From contig NW_004457592.1 of assembly GCF_000313135.1 (NCBI RefSeq), positions 357,171-421,170 of the forward strand: a stretch of 64,000 nucleotides of DNA, read 5' to 3'. This DNA is from Acanthamoeba castellanii str. Neff. Its lineage: Eukaryota > Discosea > Longamoebia > Acanthamoebidae. This document shows positions 11,769-22,197 of the stretch, in pieces (within the stretch, counting starts at the first letter, position 1; every line of letters begins with the position of its first letter). The notes beneath the pieces were generated by a model, which was not told where the DNA came from, searched no databases, and was given only the letters and a program-made list of their open reading frames with translations. The translations under genes were made by a program, and so were the position numbers.

Positions 11769-13487
11769 CGATGACACTCACACCCACTTGTAACGCAGTT
11801 GGGCGAAGCGATCGAGTCGTACGGTCTGCTGCCGGCGTTCGACCAGACCATCGAAATCGGCGCCCTCATCTGCCAGTGCCTGTCAGTCGACCCCAAGGCC
11901 AGGTACTGCCCCCCCCACCCTCTCGCTCTTTTCTCTTTCGCTCTTTTCGGACCTAAAAGAATCGCGTTCGTTAGGCCCACGTTCGTGGAGATCGTGAAGC
12001 GCTTGGACGAGATGAAGGAGCAGTGCATCGCCGAGATGCGGTACAACATGAACAAGCGGGTGTCCAGAATGCCCAAGAAGAAGCCGAAGCTGACCGGCCA
12101 GGACCAACAGCAGCCCACGCTCCACGTGCGCATCAACGAAGCCGACAACACCGTGCAGGAGAAGAAGATCGATGACGTCGCCGTGCAGGAGAAGAAAATG
12201 ATCGATGATGGCGCCGATCAGCGGCAGCAGCAGCAGACCAGCGAGCAGGGCGAGGGCGACGAACAAGAAGAAAGGGAGAAGGAGGGCGAGGTGAAGAAAA
12301 ACGAAGGCGCGCCGGGCGACGACGACAACAAAGCGAAGGCGAAGAAGGAGATGGAAGAGGAGGCGGTCGCGGCAGCCAAGCGGAGGGCGGAGGAAGAGGC
12401 GGAGGAAATCGAAAGAGCGAAAGCGAAGAAGGAAGAAGCGATCGCGAAAGCGAAGGCGGCAGGGGAGGAGCGCGAGAGGCTGAAGAGAGAAGAAAGAGAG
12501 GAAAGCGAACGGCATTGGAAGCGGCAGCAGGAACTCGAAGAGGAGGCCGAGCGGGAGAAGGTGCGGGAGCGCATCCGGCAGATGATCCCCACCCGCGACG
12601 AGGGCAAGCTCGCCACCATGGCCAAGGTGGAGCAGCTCAAGGGCCGCGTCACATCATCATCATCACCTTCATCTTCATCGTCGTCTTTGTCGACAGAAAC
12701 GCCGGAGGAGAGGCAACAAAGAGAGAAGGAGGAGCGGGCGCGACGAGTTCGCGAGTTGACCGAGAAGCGGCGGGTTGGAAGGCCTCAGCCCCAGCCAACT
12801 GCAGCGCCCGCGGCTGCGCCGGCTGTCGACAACACGGAAAAGGAGGAAGCGGAGGCGGCTGCGGCAGTGGAAGAACGAAAGCGAGAGGAAAGAGAAGAGA
12901 TAGAGGCCGAAGAGCGAAAGCGAGAAAAAGACGAAAACGAAGAGAAAGAGGAGGCGGAGGTGGTGGCGGTAGTTGAGGAGAGCGAGGAGGATCGCAAGCG
13001 GCGGGAGCGGGACGAGCGGATGCTGAAGGTGAAGCAGATCGAGGAACGCATGAAGAAGCGCTCGTCGGCCTACGCCTCCCCGGCCTCCTCCTCGCCCGCC
13101 TCCCGCAGTCCGCCCACCAGCAACCCCGCCTCGTGCCGCTCCAGCGTCCGCACCACCCCCGTCGCTGTCGCTGCCACGTCATCATCACCAACCGCGACGC
13201 CGGGCCAGTCCGTCGACGGTGGCGAAGCCGACGCCGACGACGAGCAGCTGCTGCTGGAGCGGAAGCGGGGCCTGAGCATTACCGAGGCCGAGCGGCAGGC
13301 GCGGAAGAACATGGTGCGGGCCGGGAGGGAGCGGCAGGACAGCCTGGAGTGCACCGCGGCGCAGCTGGCAGCCGGCGGTGGTGGTGCGGACGACGGCATG
13401 GGGCTGGGCATCGTGGACGAGGTGGCTCGCATGATCGGCGAGCTGGCCGAACACGACGAAGACATCCGACGCCTCAAGCTCGTCTAA
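8779..13487 (+). CDS. FYVE zinc finger - pseudokinase - coiled coil protein
   Basis: The N-terminus is a split FYVE finger over four exons: GGENKCKLCSTKFNAVNRK, then RHCKVC, DAFCASCSNYRVAVPRFGY and PVRVCANCHM. It would bind phosphatidylinositol 3-phosphate on endosomes. A Ser-rich linker (from 9536) and a beta-rich segment follow. A TKL-type kinase-like domain then shows VVFK, MRELTTL, YFVQLLGVCVTDG, YIHANLSPENIL, VKVGGFGNA, APEVL and FASDVYSYGMILVELTTL. HRD has become HAN and DFG has become GFG, so it should be a pseudokinase. The last exon (to TAA 13485-13487) is a long Glu/Lys/Arg-rich coiled coil with Ser/Pro patches. Around ten introns occur, one with an ACGC array. Role: probably an endosomal signalling scaffold (inference). 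Confidence 0.88.
11709..11769. repeat. (ACGC)n intronic microsatellite
   Basis: A perfect tandem ACGC array of about 15 units lies in the intron after the kinase-like helix F region. Confidence 0.95.
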
Positions 13488-13560
13488 AAACCAAAAAAAA
13501 AGCAAAGAATTAAAATAAATCCATAAAATGCAATTACAAATAATTATATTACTGATTTGA

Positions 13561-13931
13561 TTGTTGGTGTCACATGGCACAGCCCACAGGGACGGTGAAA
13601 TGTCGATTAGGGGAGACGGCGGTGGTGCAGGGCACGGCTGGGCTGGTGTGTGCGAGGGAAGGCCAAAAGGGGGAAAGTCGAGGACAGGCTGGCATCGAAC
13701 ACGGGGCTGCCACGACTGCGGGAGCGCTGAGATGGGAGGGTGGCTCGTTTCCGCAGGGGTGAGCAGAAGAGCGGCTTACCGCGGCGTGTGAGTGGTTGCA
13801 CTGCGCGGTTTGTTCAAAAACTGGAACTTCCAATGAGGAGCGAGTACCCGTGCCGCACTCGCGACTATAAAAGCCGCTCCAAACGCATTCGGCACCATCA
13901 CTTCATCAACAAGGCAGAACACCAGCAAGCA
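13561..13931 (+). promoter_or_regulatory. Upstream region of mucin-like gene 1 with TATA box
   Basis: TATAAAAG at 13866-13873 lies about 65 bases before the ATG. The block from about 13710 to 13860 (GCAGAAGAGCGGCTT, GTTGCACTGCGCGGTTTGTT, CAATGAG) recurs almost unchanged before the second mucin gene. The whole promoter was therefore duplicated with the coding sequence. Confidence 0.75.
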
Positions 13932-15019
13932 ATGAAGCTGAACCAGCTGATGACGCTCACCTTGGTCTGCCTGGGTCTACTGGCCCTGTTCGCCCTCGCT
14001 GACGCCCAAGGTTAGCCACATACCACACAATATCTTAACAGAAATGCACTACTATGTAGCAGGCTAACCTACCTTACATTGCTCCAATCACAGGAGTGTC
14101 GGACGATTACGGAGGCCGCGGTAATGACAATGATTGGCGCCCCCACCACGATTGTTCCGAGGATGACGAGGACGAAGACGACGGCAAGGAGTGCTACTGG
14201 AAGTGCCACAAGGTGTGCCGCCCCAAGAAGCCTTGCCACGGGTCCACTACGACCAGGAAGGAGACAACCACCACCCGGCAGCAGACCACCACGCCTGGTG
14301 AGACGACCACCACCAGGCAGCAGACCACGACTCCGAGGGAGACCACCACGACCAACGAGCAGACCACCACGCCTGGTGAGACGACCACGACCAGGCGGGA
14401 GACCACGACTACCAAGCAGCGGACCACCACGCCTGGTGAGACGACCACGACCAGGAAGCAGACGACGAGCCCGAGGGAGACCACCACGACCAAGGAGCAG
14501 ACCACCACTCCTCGTGAGACGACCACGACCAGGCAAGAGACAACCACCACGCACCACCACTCGACCACCACGCCTGATCAGTGTTCGACCACCACGCGCC
14601 ACCACTCGACCACCACGCCTGATCAGTGTTCGACCACCACGCACCACCACTCGACCACGACCCCCGATCAGTGTTCGACCACCACGCGCCACCACTCGAC
14701 CACGACCCCCGATCAGAGCTCGACCACCACGCGCCACTACTCGACCACGACCCCCGATCAGTGCTCGACCACCACGCACCAGCATTCTACCACGACGCCC
14801 GATCAGTGTTCGACCACCACTCGCCACCACTCGACCACGACCCCCGATCAGAGCTCGACCACCACGCGCCACTACTCGACCACGACCCCCGATCAGTGCT
14901 CGACCACCACGCACCAGCATTCTACCACCACACAGCACCACTCCACCACGTCCCACCAGCCTGGTTGCAGCTCTACCACCACCAAGCAATGCACGGAAGG
15001 GGAGAGCCGCGGCGAGTAA
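13932..15019 (+). CDS. Secreted Thr-rich mucin-like protein 1
   Basis: Two exons (13932-14010, 14094-15019). Exon 1 is exactly a signal peptide (MKLNQLMTLTLVCLGLLALF, then ALADAQ). The mature chain begins with an acidic stretch and a conserved cysteine cluster, CYWKCHKVCRPKKPC. A long Thr/Pro tandem array follows, first built on TTTPGETTTTRQQ-type units and then on HHSTTTPDQCSTTT units with one Cys each. Dense Thr/Pro implies O-glycosylation, and the regular Cys residues imply disulfide cross-linking, as in a secreted coat, adhesion or cyst/cell-surface matrix protein. That role is inferred, as no catalytic domain is present. It ends at TAA 15017-15019, after which the same frame stays open (see findings). 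Gene 2 downstream is a clear paralogue. Confidence 0.85.
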
Positions 15020-15815
15020 CAGGACAAAAAGACTGGGCTGCACCTTGGCGAGAACCAGGACGAGAATAACCGAGAGAAGCAGTACTGAGCGCCCAGCGCC
15101 AGAGAATCTCACATACTGACTGAGACACTTTTCATCAGTTTCCATAATAAAAGCTTTAGATCTTGTTGCAAGCAAGCTTGGCACTTACAACTCCAGACAT
15201 AAAAAGTCGCATGCACATCTGGTGGGTTCCCATGTGGCAGCCTAAGGCGTGTGGTGTGTGTACCTTTCCATCACTATTCGTGTGTGCTTGTGAGTGTGCG
15301 GGTGCGTGTGTGCGGGTGCGTGAGTGTGGTGATCTTATGCAGTGCTCGACCCGCACCAGCCGTGCACTGTCAACCACTACCCACAAGCCGCGGCGGCCCA
15401 GTGGCTGTACTTCCAAATTTCCTTCTCTTGGAAAATAAAGGTCGCGTGAAACAAGGCACGGAGGAGGTGAAAAGTCGATCATCTGGGTCGCTCATGGTGC
15501 TGGGCAGCGCTGGATTGGTGTTGGTGTGCTCCGCCATAGTGAATTTCGAAGACCGGCTACATCAAGCACAGAGGCGCCATCCCTGTGGGAGTGCTGAGGT
15601 GGTCAGGTGAGTTGTTTCGAAAGGGGAGAGCAGAAGAGCGGCTTGCCGCGGCGTGTGATTTGTTGCACTGCGCGGTTTGTTCAAAAAAACTGGATCTACC
15701 AATGAGAAGCGAGTGCCCGCAGGGCGATTATAAAGAACAAGAACGCTCCAGTCCTTCATCTTCATCAACCTGCGCCACCAAAAGCAGCACAAGAAACCAC
15801 TGCCAAGTTGAGAAG
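15020..15815 (+). promoter_or_regulatory. Spacer between mucin genes; duplicated promoter
   Basis: The first 70 bases continue the reading frame of mucin gene 1 past its TAA. From about 15580 the sequence parallels the upstream region of gene 1, including GCAGAAGAGCGGCTT and GCACTGCGCGGTTTGTT. A TATAAAG at 15729-15735 lies about 80 bases before the second ATG. No independent gene is seen. Confidence 0.7.
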
Positions 15816-16871
15816 ATGAAGCTGAACAAGTTGATGACGCTGACCCTGGTCTGCCTGGGTCTTCTGGCCCTCTGTTCCCTCGCCGACGCTCTAGGTTAGT
15901 TACATAACACGAACAACGAAACGGCAGGCATACACAACACTAAACCGCTCCTATCAGGAGGGGAAAGTGATGCCGCACGCCGTGGCGGGGACAAGGACTG
16001 GAGCCCCCACGACTACGATGACCATGGCGACAAGAAGTGCTACTGGAAGTGCGCCAAGGTGTGCCGCCCCAAGAAGCCGTGCCATGGATCGACCACTACG
16101 ACGACCAGGAAGCTCAGCACCACTACCGGGCAGGAGACCACGACCTCCCCGCGGGAGACCACCACCACAACTGGTAAGCCCAGCACCACGACCCCCGAGC
16201 AGTGTTCGACCACGACCACGACCGAGAAACCCTGCACCACCACCCGTGAGCAGACCACCCCGTACCACACCACCACCACGACCGAGAAGCCCTGCACCAC
16301 CACTCCCGGGCAGTGCTCCACCACCACGCCGTGCCACTCGACCACCACGACTGGGAGACCCTGCACCACGACCCCCGAGATGTGCTCCACCACGACCGAG
16401 AAGCCCTGCACCACGACGCCTGAACAGTGCTCCACCACGACCGAGAAGCCCTGCACTACCACTCCCGAGCAGTGCTCCACCACCACGTCGGAGAGGCCCT
16501 GCACCACGACGCCCGATCAGTGCTCCACCACCACTGAGAAGCCCTGCACCACGACTCCCGAGAAGTGTTCGACCACGACCGAGAAGCCTTGCACCACTAC
16601 GCCCGAGATGTGCTCCACCACGACCGAGAAGCCCTGCACCACCACTCCCGAGCAGTGTTCGACAACTACGACTGAGAAACCCTGCTTGACCACGACCGAG
16701 AAGCCCTGCACCACAACGCCCGAGCAGTGCTCCACTACCACCGAGAAGCCCTGCACCACTACGCCCGAGATGTGCTCGACCACGACCGAAAAGCCCTACA
16801 CCACGACGCCCGAGCAGTGCTCCACCACCACGCCGGAGAGGCTATGCTCCACCACAACCGTGAAGCCCTAA
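15816..16871 (+). CDS. Secreted Thr-rich mucin-like protein 2
   Basis: Two exons (15816-15894, 15958-16871) with the same structure as gene 1. Exon 1 is a nearly identical signal peptide (MKLNKLMTLTLVCLGLLALC). The cluster CYWKCAKVCRPKKPC is conserved apart from one residue. The repeat unit here is TTTPEQCSTTTEKPC, with two Cys per unit, so it is more Cys-rich than paralogue 1. The intron sits at the same place and phase. Repeat units differ mainly by synonymous changes, which suggests array homogenisation under protein-level constraint. It stops at TAA 16869-16871, again followed by a conserved open frame. Probable extracellular glycoprotein; function unknown. Confidence 0.85.
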
Positions 16872-17372
16872 ACCACCACGCACTGCCAGGGCGAACCGGG
16901 GGCAGAGAGTCTGCACCTCAGCAAGAATCAGGACGACGACAGCAAGAAGCTGCACGAAAAGATAATGTCGCAAACTTTGTCCAATCACAATCAAGCGAAA
17001 CAACCCTTTGGAGGGAAATGTGGCGGGAAGCGGCCGAGAATCGTGGTGAAGGACAGTGGGATGTGGACACCAAGGGGACGGCACTTCGTGACCCACGGCA
17101 CATAATTACTTCCCCACCATTTAGTCTTCTTCTGAACATTCCCTCCACCACCACCGAGTTTCATTCAACACACCCCCATTACGACAAACACGTATTCCCT
17201 TCTTCGCCACTTCCCCCACCACTTCTTCTCCTCCCCTGTCTGGTTGTTCTTGTCGTTCTTGATCGCGGCCTCTTCGCTCTTTTTGGCTTCGTTCTTTCTT
17301 CTTCCCTTGACGCCAACATTGCAACATCACCAACAACCGACAACTCATCGGCCCGACAACGACACAGAGAGC
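16872..17372. other. Post-stop mucin remnant and PRTase upstream region
   Basis: The first 80 or so bases continue the mucin 2 frame and match the region after the mucin 1 stop (LHLSKNQD versus LHLGENQD). The rest is CT-rich on the + strand, as expected for the promoter and 5' UTR of the phosphoribosyltransferase gene. No other gene is seen. Confidence 0.5.
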
Positions 17373-18351
17373 ATGTTCTTCATGTCCAACCGCTTCCTGA
17401 AGGACCGCGCCGACGCCGGCGTTCAGCTGGCACGCAAGCTCAAGCACTACCGCGACATGCGGGACGAGGCCATCGTGCTGGGCCTCCCGCGCGGCGGCAT
17501 CGTGATCGGCTACCACGTGGCCCACGAGCTGCGCCTCCCGCTAGACATGATCGTCTCCCGCAAGATCGGATGCCCCGGCCACGAGGAATACGCCGTCGGC
17601 GCTCTGGCCCAGGTACTCTATCATTTTATTTATATTTTTACTTGTACTATTTCCAGATTATACGTCTGCATTGATATATGTCTACAACAAATGGTTGCAA
17701 TGTGACCGGAATGCAGTGAAGTTTATGAAGTTCTTTTTTTGCTTACAGGATGGCAGTGTGGAGCTGGAGCATGACACGCTTCGTATGATGCACCTCTCGG
17801 AACGGGACCTGCAGCCGACGATCGACAAGGAGCGGAGGGAGGCGCAGCGCCGGCTCAAGGCCTACCGCGGCGACCGGCCAACGCTGGACCTCACCGGCAA
17901 GATCGCCATCCTGGTCGATGACGGCATCGCCACCGGCTCCACCGCCAAGGCCTCGCTGCGCATGCTTCGCAAGAGTACGCACCCAGCAGGACCTTATTAG
18001 GTTTGGAATTTCAAGTATGCAAACCGCACGACACGACACGCACGACCGCACACGGTCAACGATACACCTCCCGCAGGCAACTGCAAGAAGGTGGTGTTGG
18101 CCGTGCCGGTGATGCCGGCCGATCGTGTGCGCTCGTTCGCGGCGATGGTCGACGAGCTGGTGTACGTGCAGGCGCCCAAGGACTTCCACGCCGTGGGCCA
18201 GTTCTACGAGCGCTTCGACCAGACCGAGGACGAGGAGGTGCTCCACCTCATGAAGCTCAACGCCGACGAGCTGCAGCAGTGGCAGGCCGAGGCCAAGGGT
18301 GGAGTCGCCCAGGACCGCGAGCGCACCTACAGCCAAGCTGCGGCCCACTAA
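17373..18351 (+). CDS. Phosphoribosyltransferase family protein
   Basis: Three exons. The ATG at 17373 reads MFFMSNRFLKDRADAGVQLA and goes on to AIVLGLPRGGIVIGYHVAHE and MIVSRKIGCPGHEEYAVGAL. After an intron comes MMHLSERDLQPTIDKERREA, then the PRPP-binding signature IAILVDDGIATGSTAKA. The last exon begins CKKVVLAVPVMPADRV and ends ...RTYSQAAAH-stop. The domain order matches stand-alone type I PRTases widespread in bacteria (often fused to alpha/beta hydrolases). These bind PRPP, but most have no known acceptor. No signal peptide is kept from the chosen start. An in-frame upstream open stretch lacks an ATG. A prokaryote-like family in an intron-bearing gene could reflect old transfer (inference). 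Confidence 0.88.
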
Positions 18352-18492
18352 TCGGCACACAGCACTCGCTTCTCCGCCACTTCCTTGATTCCCTCCACTT
18401 CATGCAACAAATAAATAAACAAATTAATCATTTCACACAAGATGGAAAAAGGAAACAAGAGTGAAAAAAGATAGAAGAAGTTGTTCATCAAC

Positions 18493-20713
18493 ATGTACGT
18501 ACGTGCTGCAGGGTGCATGAATGAGGCCATTTATTGAACAATTATTAATTGTTTATTTGTCCAACCTAAACAACAAAAATAGGGAACAGCAGGAGGGCAG
18601 CAGGCCAAGGCAGGAGCGCTTCACCTCACACCTGCTCCTCACCAACGACGAGATACGTGCGCTCGGTAAAGCCCCCCATGGCCTTTTTTATTATTCTACT
18701 TAATAATAATTTCATAAATCAATAAAAATACGAAATTCTGAACTCGTGTGCCCCCCCCCCGAGCACACAGGTATCAAGGAGGCAAATATTGAGCAGTTCA
18801 GGCGGCAGCGCTACCAGGCGGCCTTTGGTATCGAATCCTGGCACGTGCTTTACCACACGCCAACGCACAGGCACACCACAAAACGCTGATCGGAGAGGCT
18901 CTTCTTCTTCTTCTGTTCTGTTTCCTCGTTTGGGCACAGGTACGACGAGCTGCAGGACCACACGTTCTACACGAAGTCGGTCCCGCTCTCCTACCGCGAA
19001 GCGGAAGCGCTGAGCAGGTACCACTACTCCCTCAGCCCCAACCGCGTCTCCGAGCCCCTCTCCGACGAGGTACGCACGCACGCACTCACCGCACACCGCA
19101 CACCGCACACCGCACAAGGCCCGGCCGTTCATGAAGGTGGCGCGCTGACGTGTGTGGGGTGGTGCCGCGTGGGTGTGAGACAGGACAAGAAGCTGGTGAA
19201 AGAGCTGGAGGAGCGGCTCGATGAGGCGATCAAGGGCGACGGGAGGCTGGCCCACGGGGCGTTCATCAAGCTCGACACGCGCAGCCCCAAGGTTGTCGCT
19301 TGCCCTCTCGCAACTTGTCATCTTCTCGACCTAACATGTGTGCATGTGGTGTGTGCGGTGACATGTGCGTGTGTGTGCGTGTGCGTGTGTGTGTGTGCGG
19401 TGTGTGCTGTGTGTGTGTGTGTGTGTAGGACGTGGTATTGTACGACTTTGAGAACCAGCAGGTGAAGGACCTGGTGAAGGCGGAATTGGAGGAGCTGTAC
19501 CGCAACAAGAGGAAGCAGCAAGCCGGTGGCAAGGAAGCGGCCGAAGAGGATCTCGTCCTTTCTCCTTCGGTACACGACACGACACGACACACGCACCACC
19601 GCACACGCACACACGCGCGCGCGCACACACACACACACGATTGACGTGGTGTGTGCGTGTGGTGTTCCATCATAGGGCAAGATTAGTGTGTCGAGAGCGG
19701 AGCGCGATGACAATGAGGAGACGAGCACCTTCGTGGTGGCGACGAGCCGAGCGATGAAGATCACGAGCGGGAGCGAGGCCCTCTACCTGCTGGCCAAGAG
19801 CGACCGCATCAGCGAGGACCTCAACAAGATCCTGCCCTACGGCGAGCAGCACTTCGACCTCAACCTCATCCTCCGCGAGTGGCGCGACGAAGTCATCGAA
19901 CGACCCCAGGTATTTATTTAATAGTTTTATTTTTCTATTTAGTTCAATTCTATTTATGTGTATAATTAAATATTTAAAATTTAATTAATATTCGCTTATT
20001 ATTTCTTTTATATTCTGTCTAAATGTGGCGCAGTACGAGTTCCGGGCGTTCGTGCACCAAAACCAGCTGAACGCCATGTCGCAGTACTTCTGCTTTTGTA
20101 AATGTACGTACGTCCGGCTCCCCTCGCTCGGTTCCGCTGTCGTAGAGACAAAATTAGTTTAGGCTCTGACTCTGACGGCGTGTCTGTGTCGTGTGTGTGT
20201 CGTGTGTGTGTGTGTGTGTGTGTGGATTGTCACAGACGATGACCTGATCGCGCGGGAGGAAGAGGTGAAGCGGACCATCCTCGACTTCCACGAGAGCATC
20301 AAGGACAAGATCTCTCACTCGAGCTACGTGATCGACTTCTACCTCACCAGGGACAACCGAGTGCTCATCATCGAGCTCAACCCCTTCCACAACGGCGCTG
20401 GTACATCTCTATTCTCGTGCGCGTGCGCGTGCGTGTGCGGCGGTGCGCGTGCGTGTGCGGTGCCGGTGTTGACAGTGGTGGTGGTGCGAACGCAGGCGCG
20501 GCGCTGTTCAGTTGGGCGAGGGACAGGGAGCGGTTCATGCACGGCCCGTTCGAGCTGCGCATCACCAAGGAGCTCAAGGAGAGCCCCAAGGAGATCCTAC
20601 CGCCCTTCTGGGTCCGCTTCATCGACTCCTGCTTCGACCACCCCGACGACGCTCCGGCCACGCCCGCCGCCTCCGCCAAGCAGAACACCGAGAGCAGCTG
20701 CGTCCTGTGCTGA
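18493..20713 (+). CDS. CDC123/D123-like protein with C-terminal CaaX
   Basis: About nine exons. The first is short and uncertain (MYVRAAG from 18493), then QERFTSHLLLTNDEIRALG. Later exons give YTKSVPLSYREAEALSRYHY, RLAHGAFIKLDTRSPKDVVL, ALYLLAKSDRISEDLNKIL, LNLILREWRDEVIERPQ and YEFRAFVHQNQLNAMSQYF. They continue with SSYVIDFYLTRDNRVLIIEL and NPFHNGAGAALFSW. The order (FIKLxxRSPKD, L.LREW, EFR.FV...L..ISQ, D.Y....V.lIe.NPF) is that of the D123 ATP-grasp fold. In other eukaryotes it chaperones assembly of translation initiation factor eIF2. The protein ends SSCVLC-stop, a CaaX-like box. The intron at 18841-18939 uses a GC donor. A paralogue with a changed role is possible. Confidence 0.85.
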
Positions 20714-20902
20714 CAGGCTTGTAGAATTGGATCACTATTTTCAATAATTTTTCAATAATTATTTATTGGAATTATTATTTCGAGTTTTCGGGCGATGGTT
20801 CACGTCCCCCGAAAGAGGCAAAAGGCCGACAACCACCAACACTAACTAAAGCAATACAACCACAACGACGACACAACAAACGCCGCAACCAAGACACGAA
20901 AC

Positions 20903-22101
20903 ATGAAGCCAACGTTCCACGCGCATCTGAATGTGAGCGACCTTATACTCGGCGTGGCGGCCATGTCGCGCTGCGACCACGGCTGCTCGCACCAGTGCCA
21001 CCACCGCGCCCGCCACCGCCCCGCTCGCCACTGCGCTCCGCCCCCCTGCGCCGTGGTCCACGTGGCCGCCCCGCCGCCCGCGCCGATGACGACGACGGGT
21101 GCCTACATCCGCATCGTGCGGGCCAGCTACGGGGCCGGCGGGCACTGGCTCGACGTCACGGACGTACTCCAGCGGCTGGTTATGGGTCAGGGCGGCCTCT
21201 CGCTCAACGCCTTCGGCAGCCGACGCAGCATGAACGCCCTCTTTGGTTCGCGTCTCACCCCCCCCCCAACCGTCATTTTCGTCTTCGTTCTTTTTGGGTT
21301 CGTTTTTTCCGTTCTTTCCCCATCACCCTCGTTCTTCGCTGTTCTTGTTCATCTTCGTCGCCTAGTTCGGGTTGGTGAGCTTGTTGCAAACGTCCGATTA
21401 AAAAAACGAACTAAAGTTTTTGCCAAAACAGGTGATCCCATCTACGGCAAGGCCAAGAGGCTCGAGTTCACCTACGAGGTCGTCGGTCAGCCCAAGTCCC
21501 TCACACTGTCCGAGGACCGCAAGGTGACCTTACATTCCACGCATTCATTGTACTGTTGTGGTGCGTGTGTCGTGTGGCTCACAATCTATGGTTGCGTGTC
21601 GTGTCGTGTCGTCGCGGTGCAATAACAGCTCAGCTTGACGATGGCCGACATGTACCACCAGAGCGTGGGCGCGCACGTCGCGGTGCCGCAGGAGGCGGCC
21701 CACTTCAGCCTCGTGCTCCTGCAGAGCTCCTACGGCATCGGCGAGTGCCGCTACGACGTGGCCTCGGTGCTCGGCAACATGGCGGCCCAGCAGGGCGGGA
21801 GGGGCGTGACCGCCTTCGGCTACTTCTTCTCGCCCAATGGCTGCATGAACAAGGCCTTCGGCGACCCCGCGCCAGGTAAACAACCTCGCACACGTGTTGC
21901 GCGTCCTGTGTTGTGTGTATCGTGTGTGTTGCGTGTGTCGTGTCGTGTCAGGTGGGCTAAAGTGAAGGTCATCGCAAACACATAGGGATGGATAAGGACT
22001 TGCGCGTATCGTACATCTGGCGCACGCCCGTCATGAGCTGCTCGGCGGCCGAGGACCAGCAGGTGCACCTCTCCTACGCGGCCCTGAGCCCGTGCCTTTG
22101 A
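20903..22101 (+). CDS. Tandem DUF3395-like domain protein
   Basis: Four exons. The N-terminus (MKPTFHAHLNVSDLILGVAA) leads into a Cys/His/Pro-rich stretch, then two copies of one roughly 75-residue module. Copy 1 runs ASYGAGGHWLDVTDVLQRLV ... NALFGDPIYGKAKRLEFTYE. Copy 2 runs SSYGIGECRYDVASVLGNMA ... NKAFGDPAPGMDKDLRVSYI. The pattern YG...DVT..LQ.LV....L......FG.DP..G..K.L.V.Y resembles the DUF3395 domain at the end of DNAJC11-type proteins. No J domain is present here. It ends ALSPCL-stop at 22099-22101. Introns fall inside each copy. Function unknown. The last three exons are conserved in frame, so the model is solid even if the name is tentative. Confidence 0.7.
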
Positions 22102-22197
22102 AATGGCGTGTAGTTGAAAAATACATGTATATCTCTGAAAATATATCCCACGCCTCGCGTAACGTGGAAGACTGCATTTATTTCGATGGGTGGTTTC

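Noticed and set aside
14069..15184. Long antisense open frame (371 codons) opposite mucin gene 1
   Set aside because: It exists because Thr/Pro codon bias keeps the complementary frame open; Gly/Arg-rich with no domain or promoter.
16040..16783. Antisense Val-rich frames opposite mucin gene 2
   Set aside because: Shadow of the repeat array on the other strand.
17244..17372. Hydrophobic N-terminal extension of the phosphoribosyltransferase
   Set aside because: The open frame upstream of 17373 contains no ATG and is CT-rich 5' sequence, so the start at 17373 was kept.
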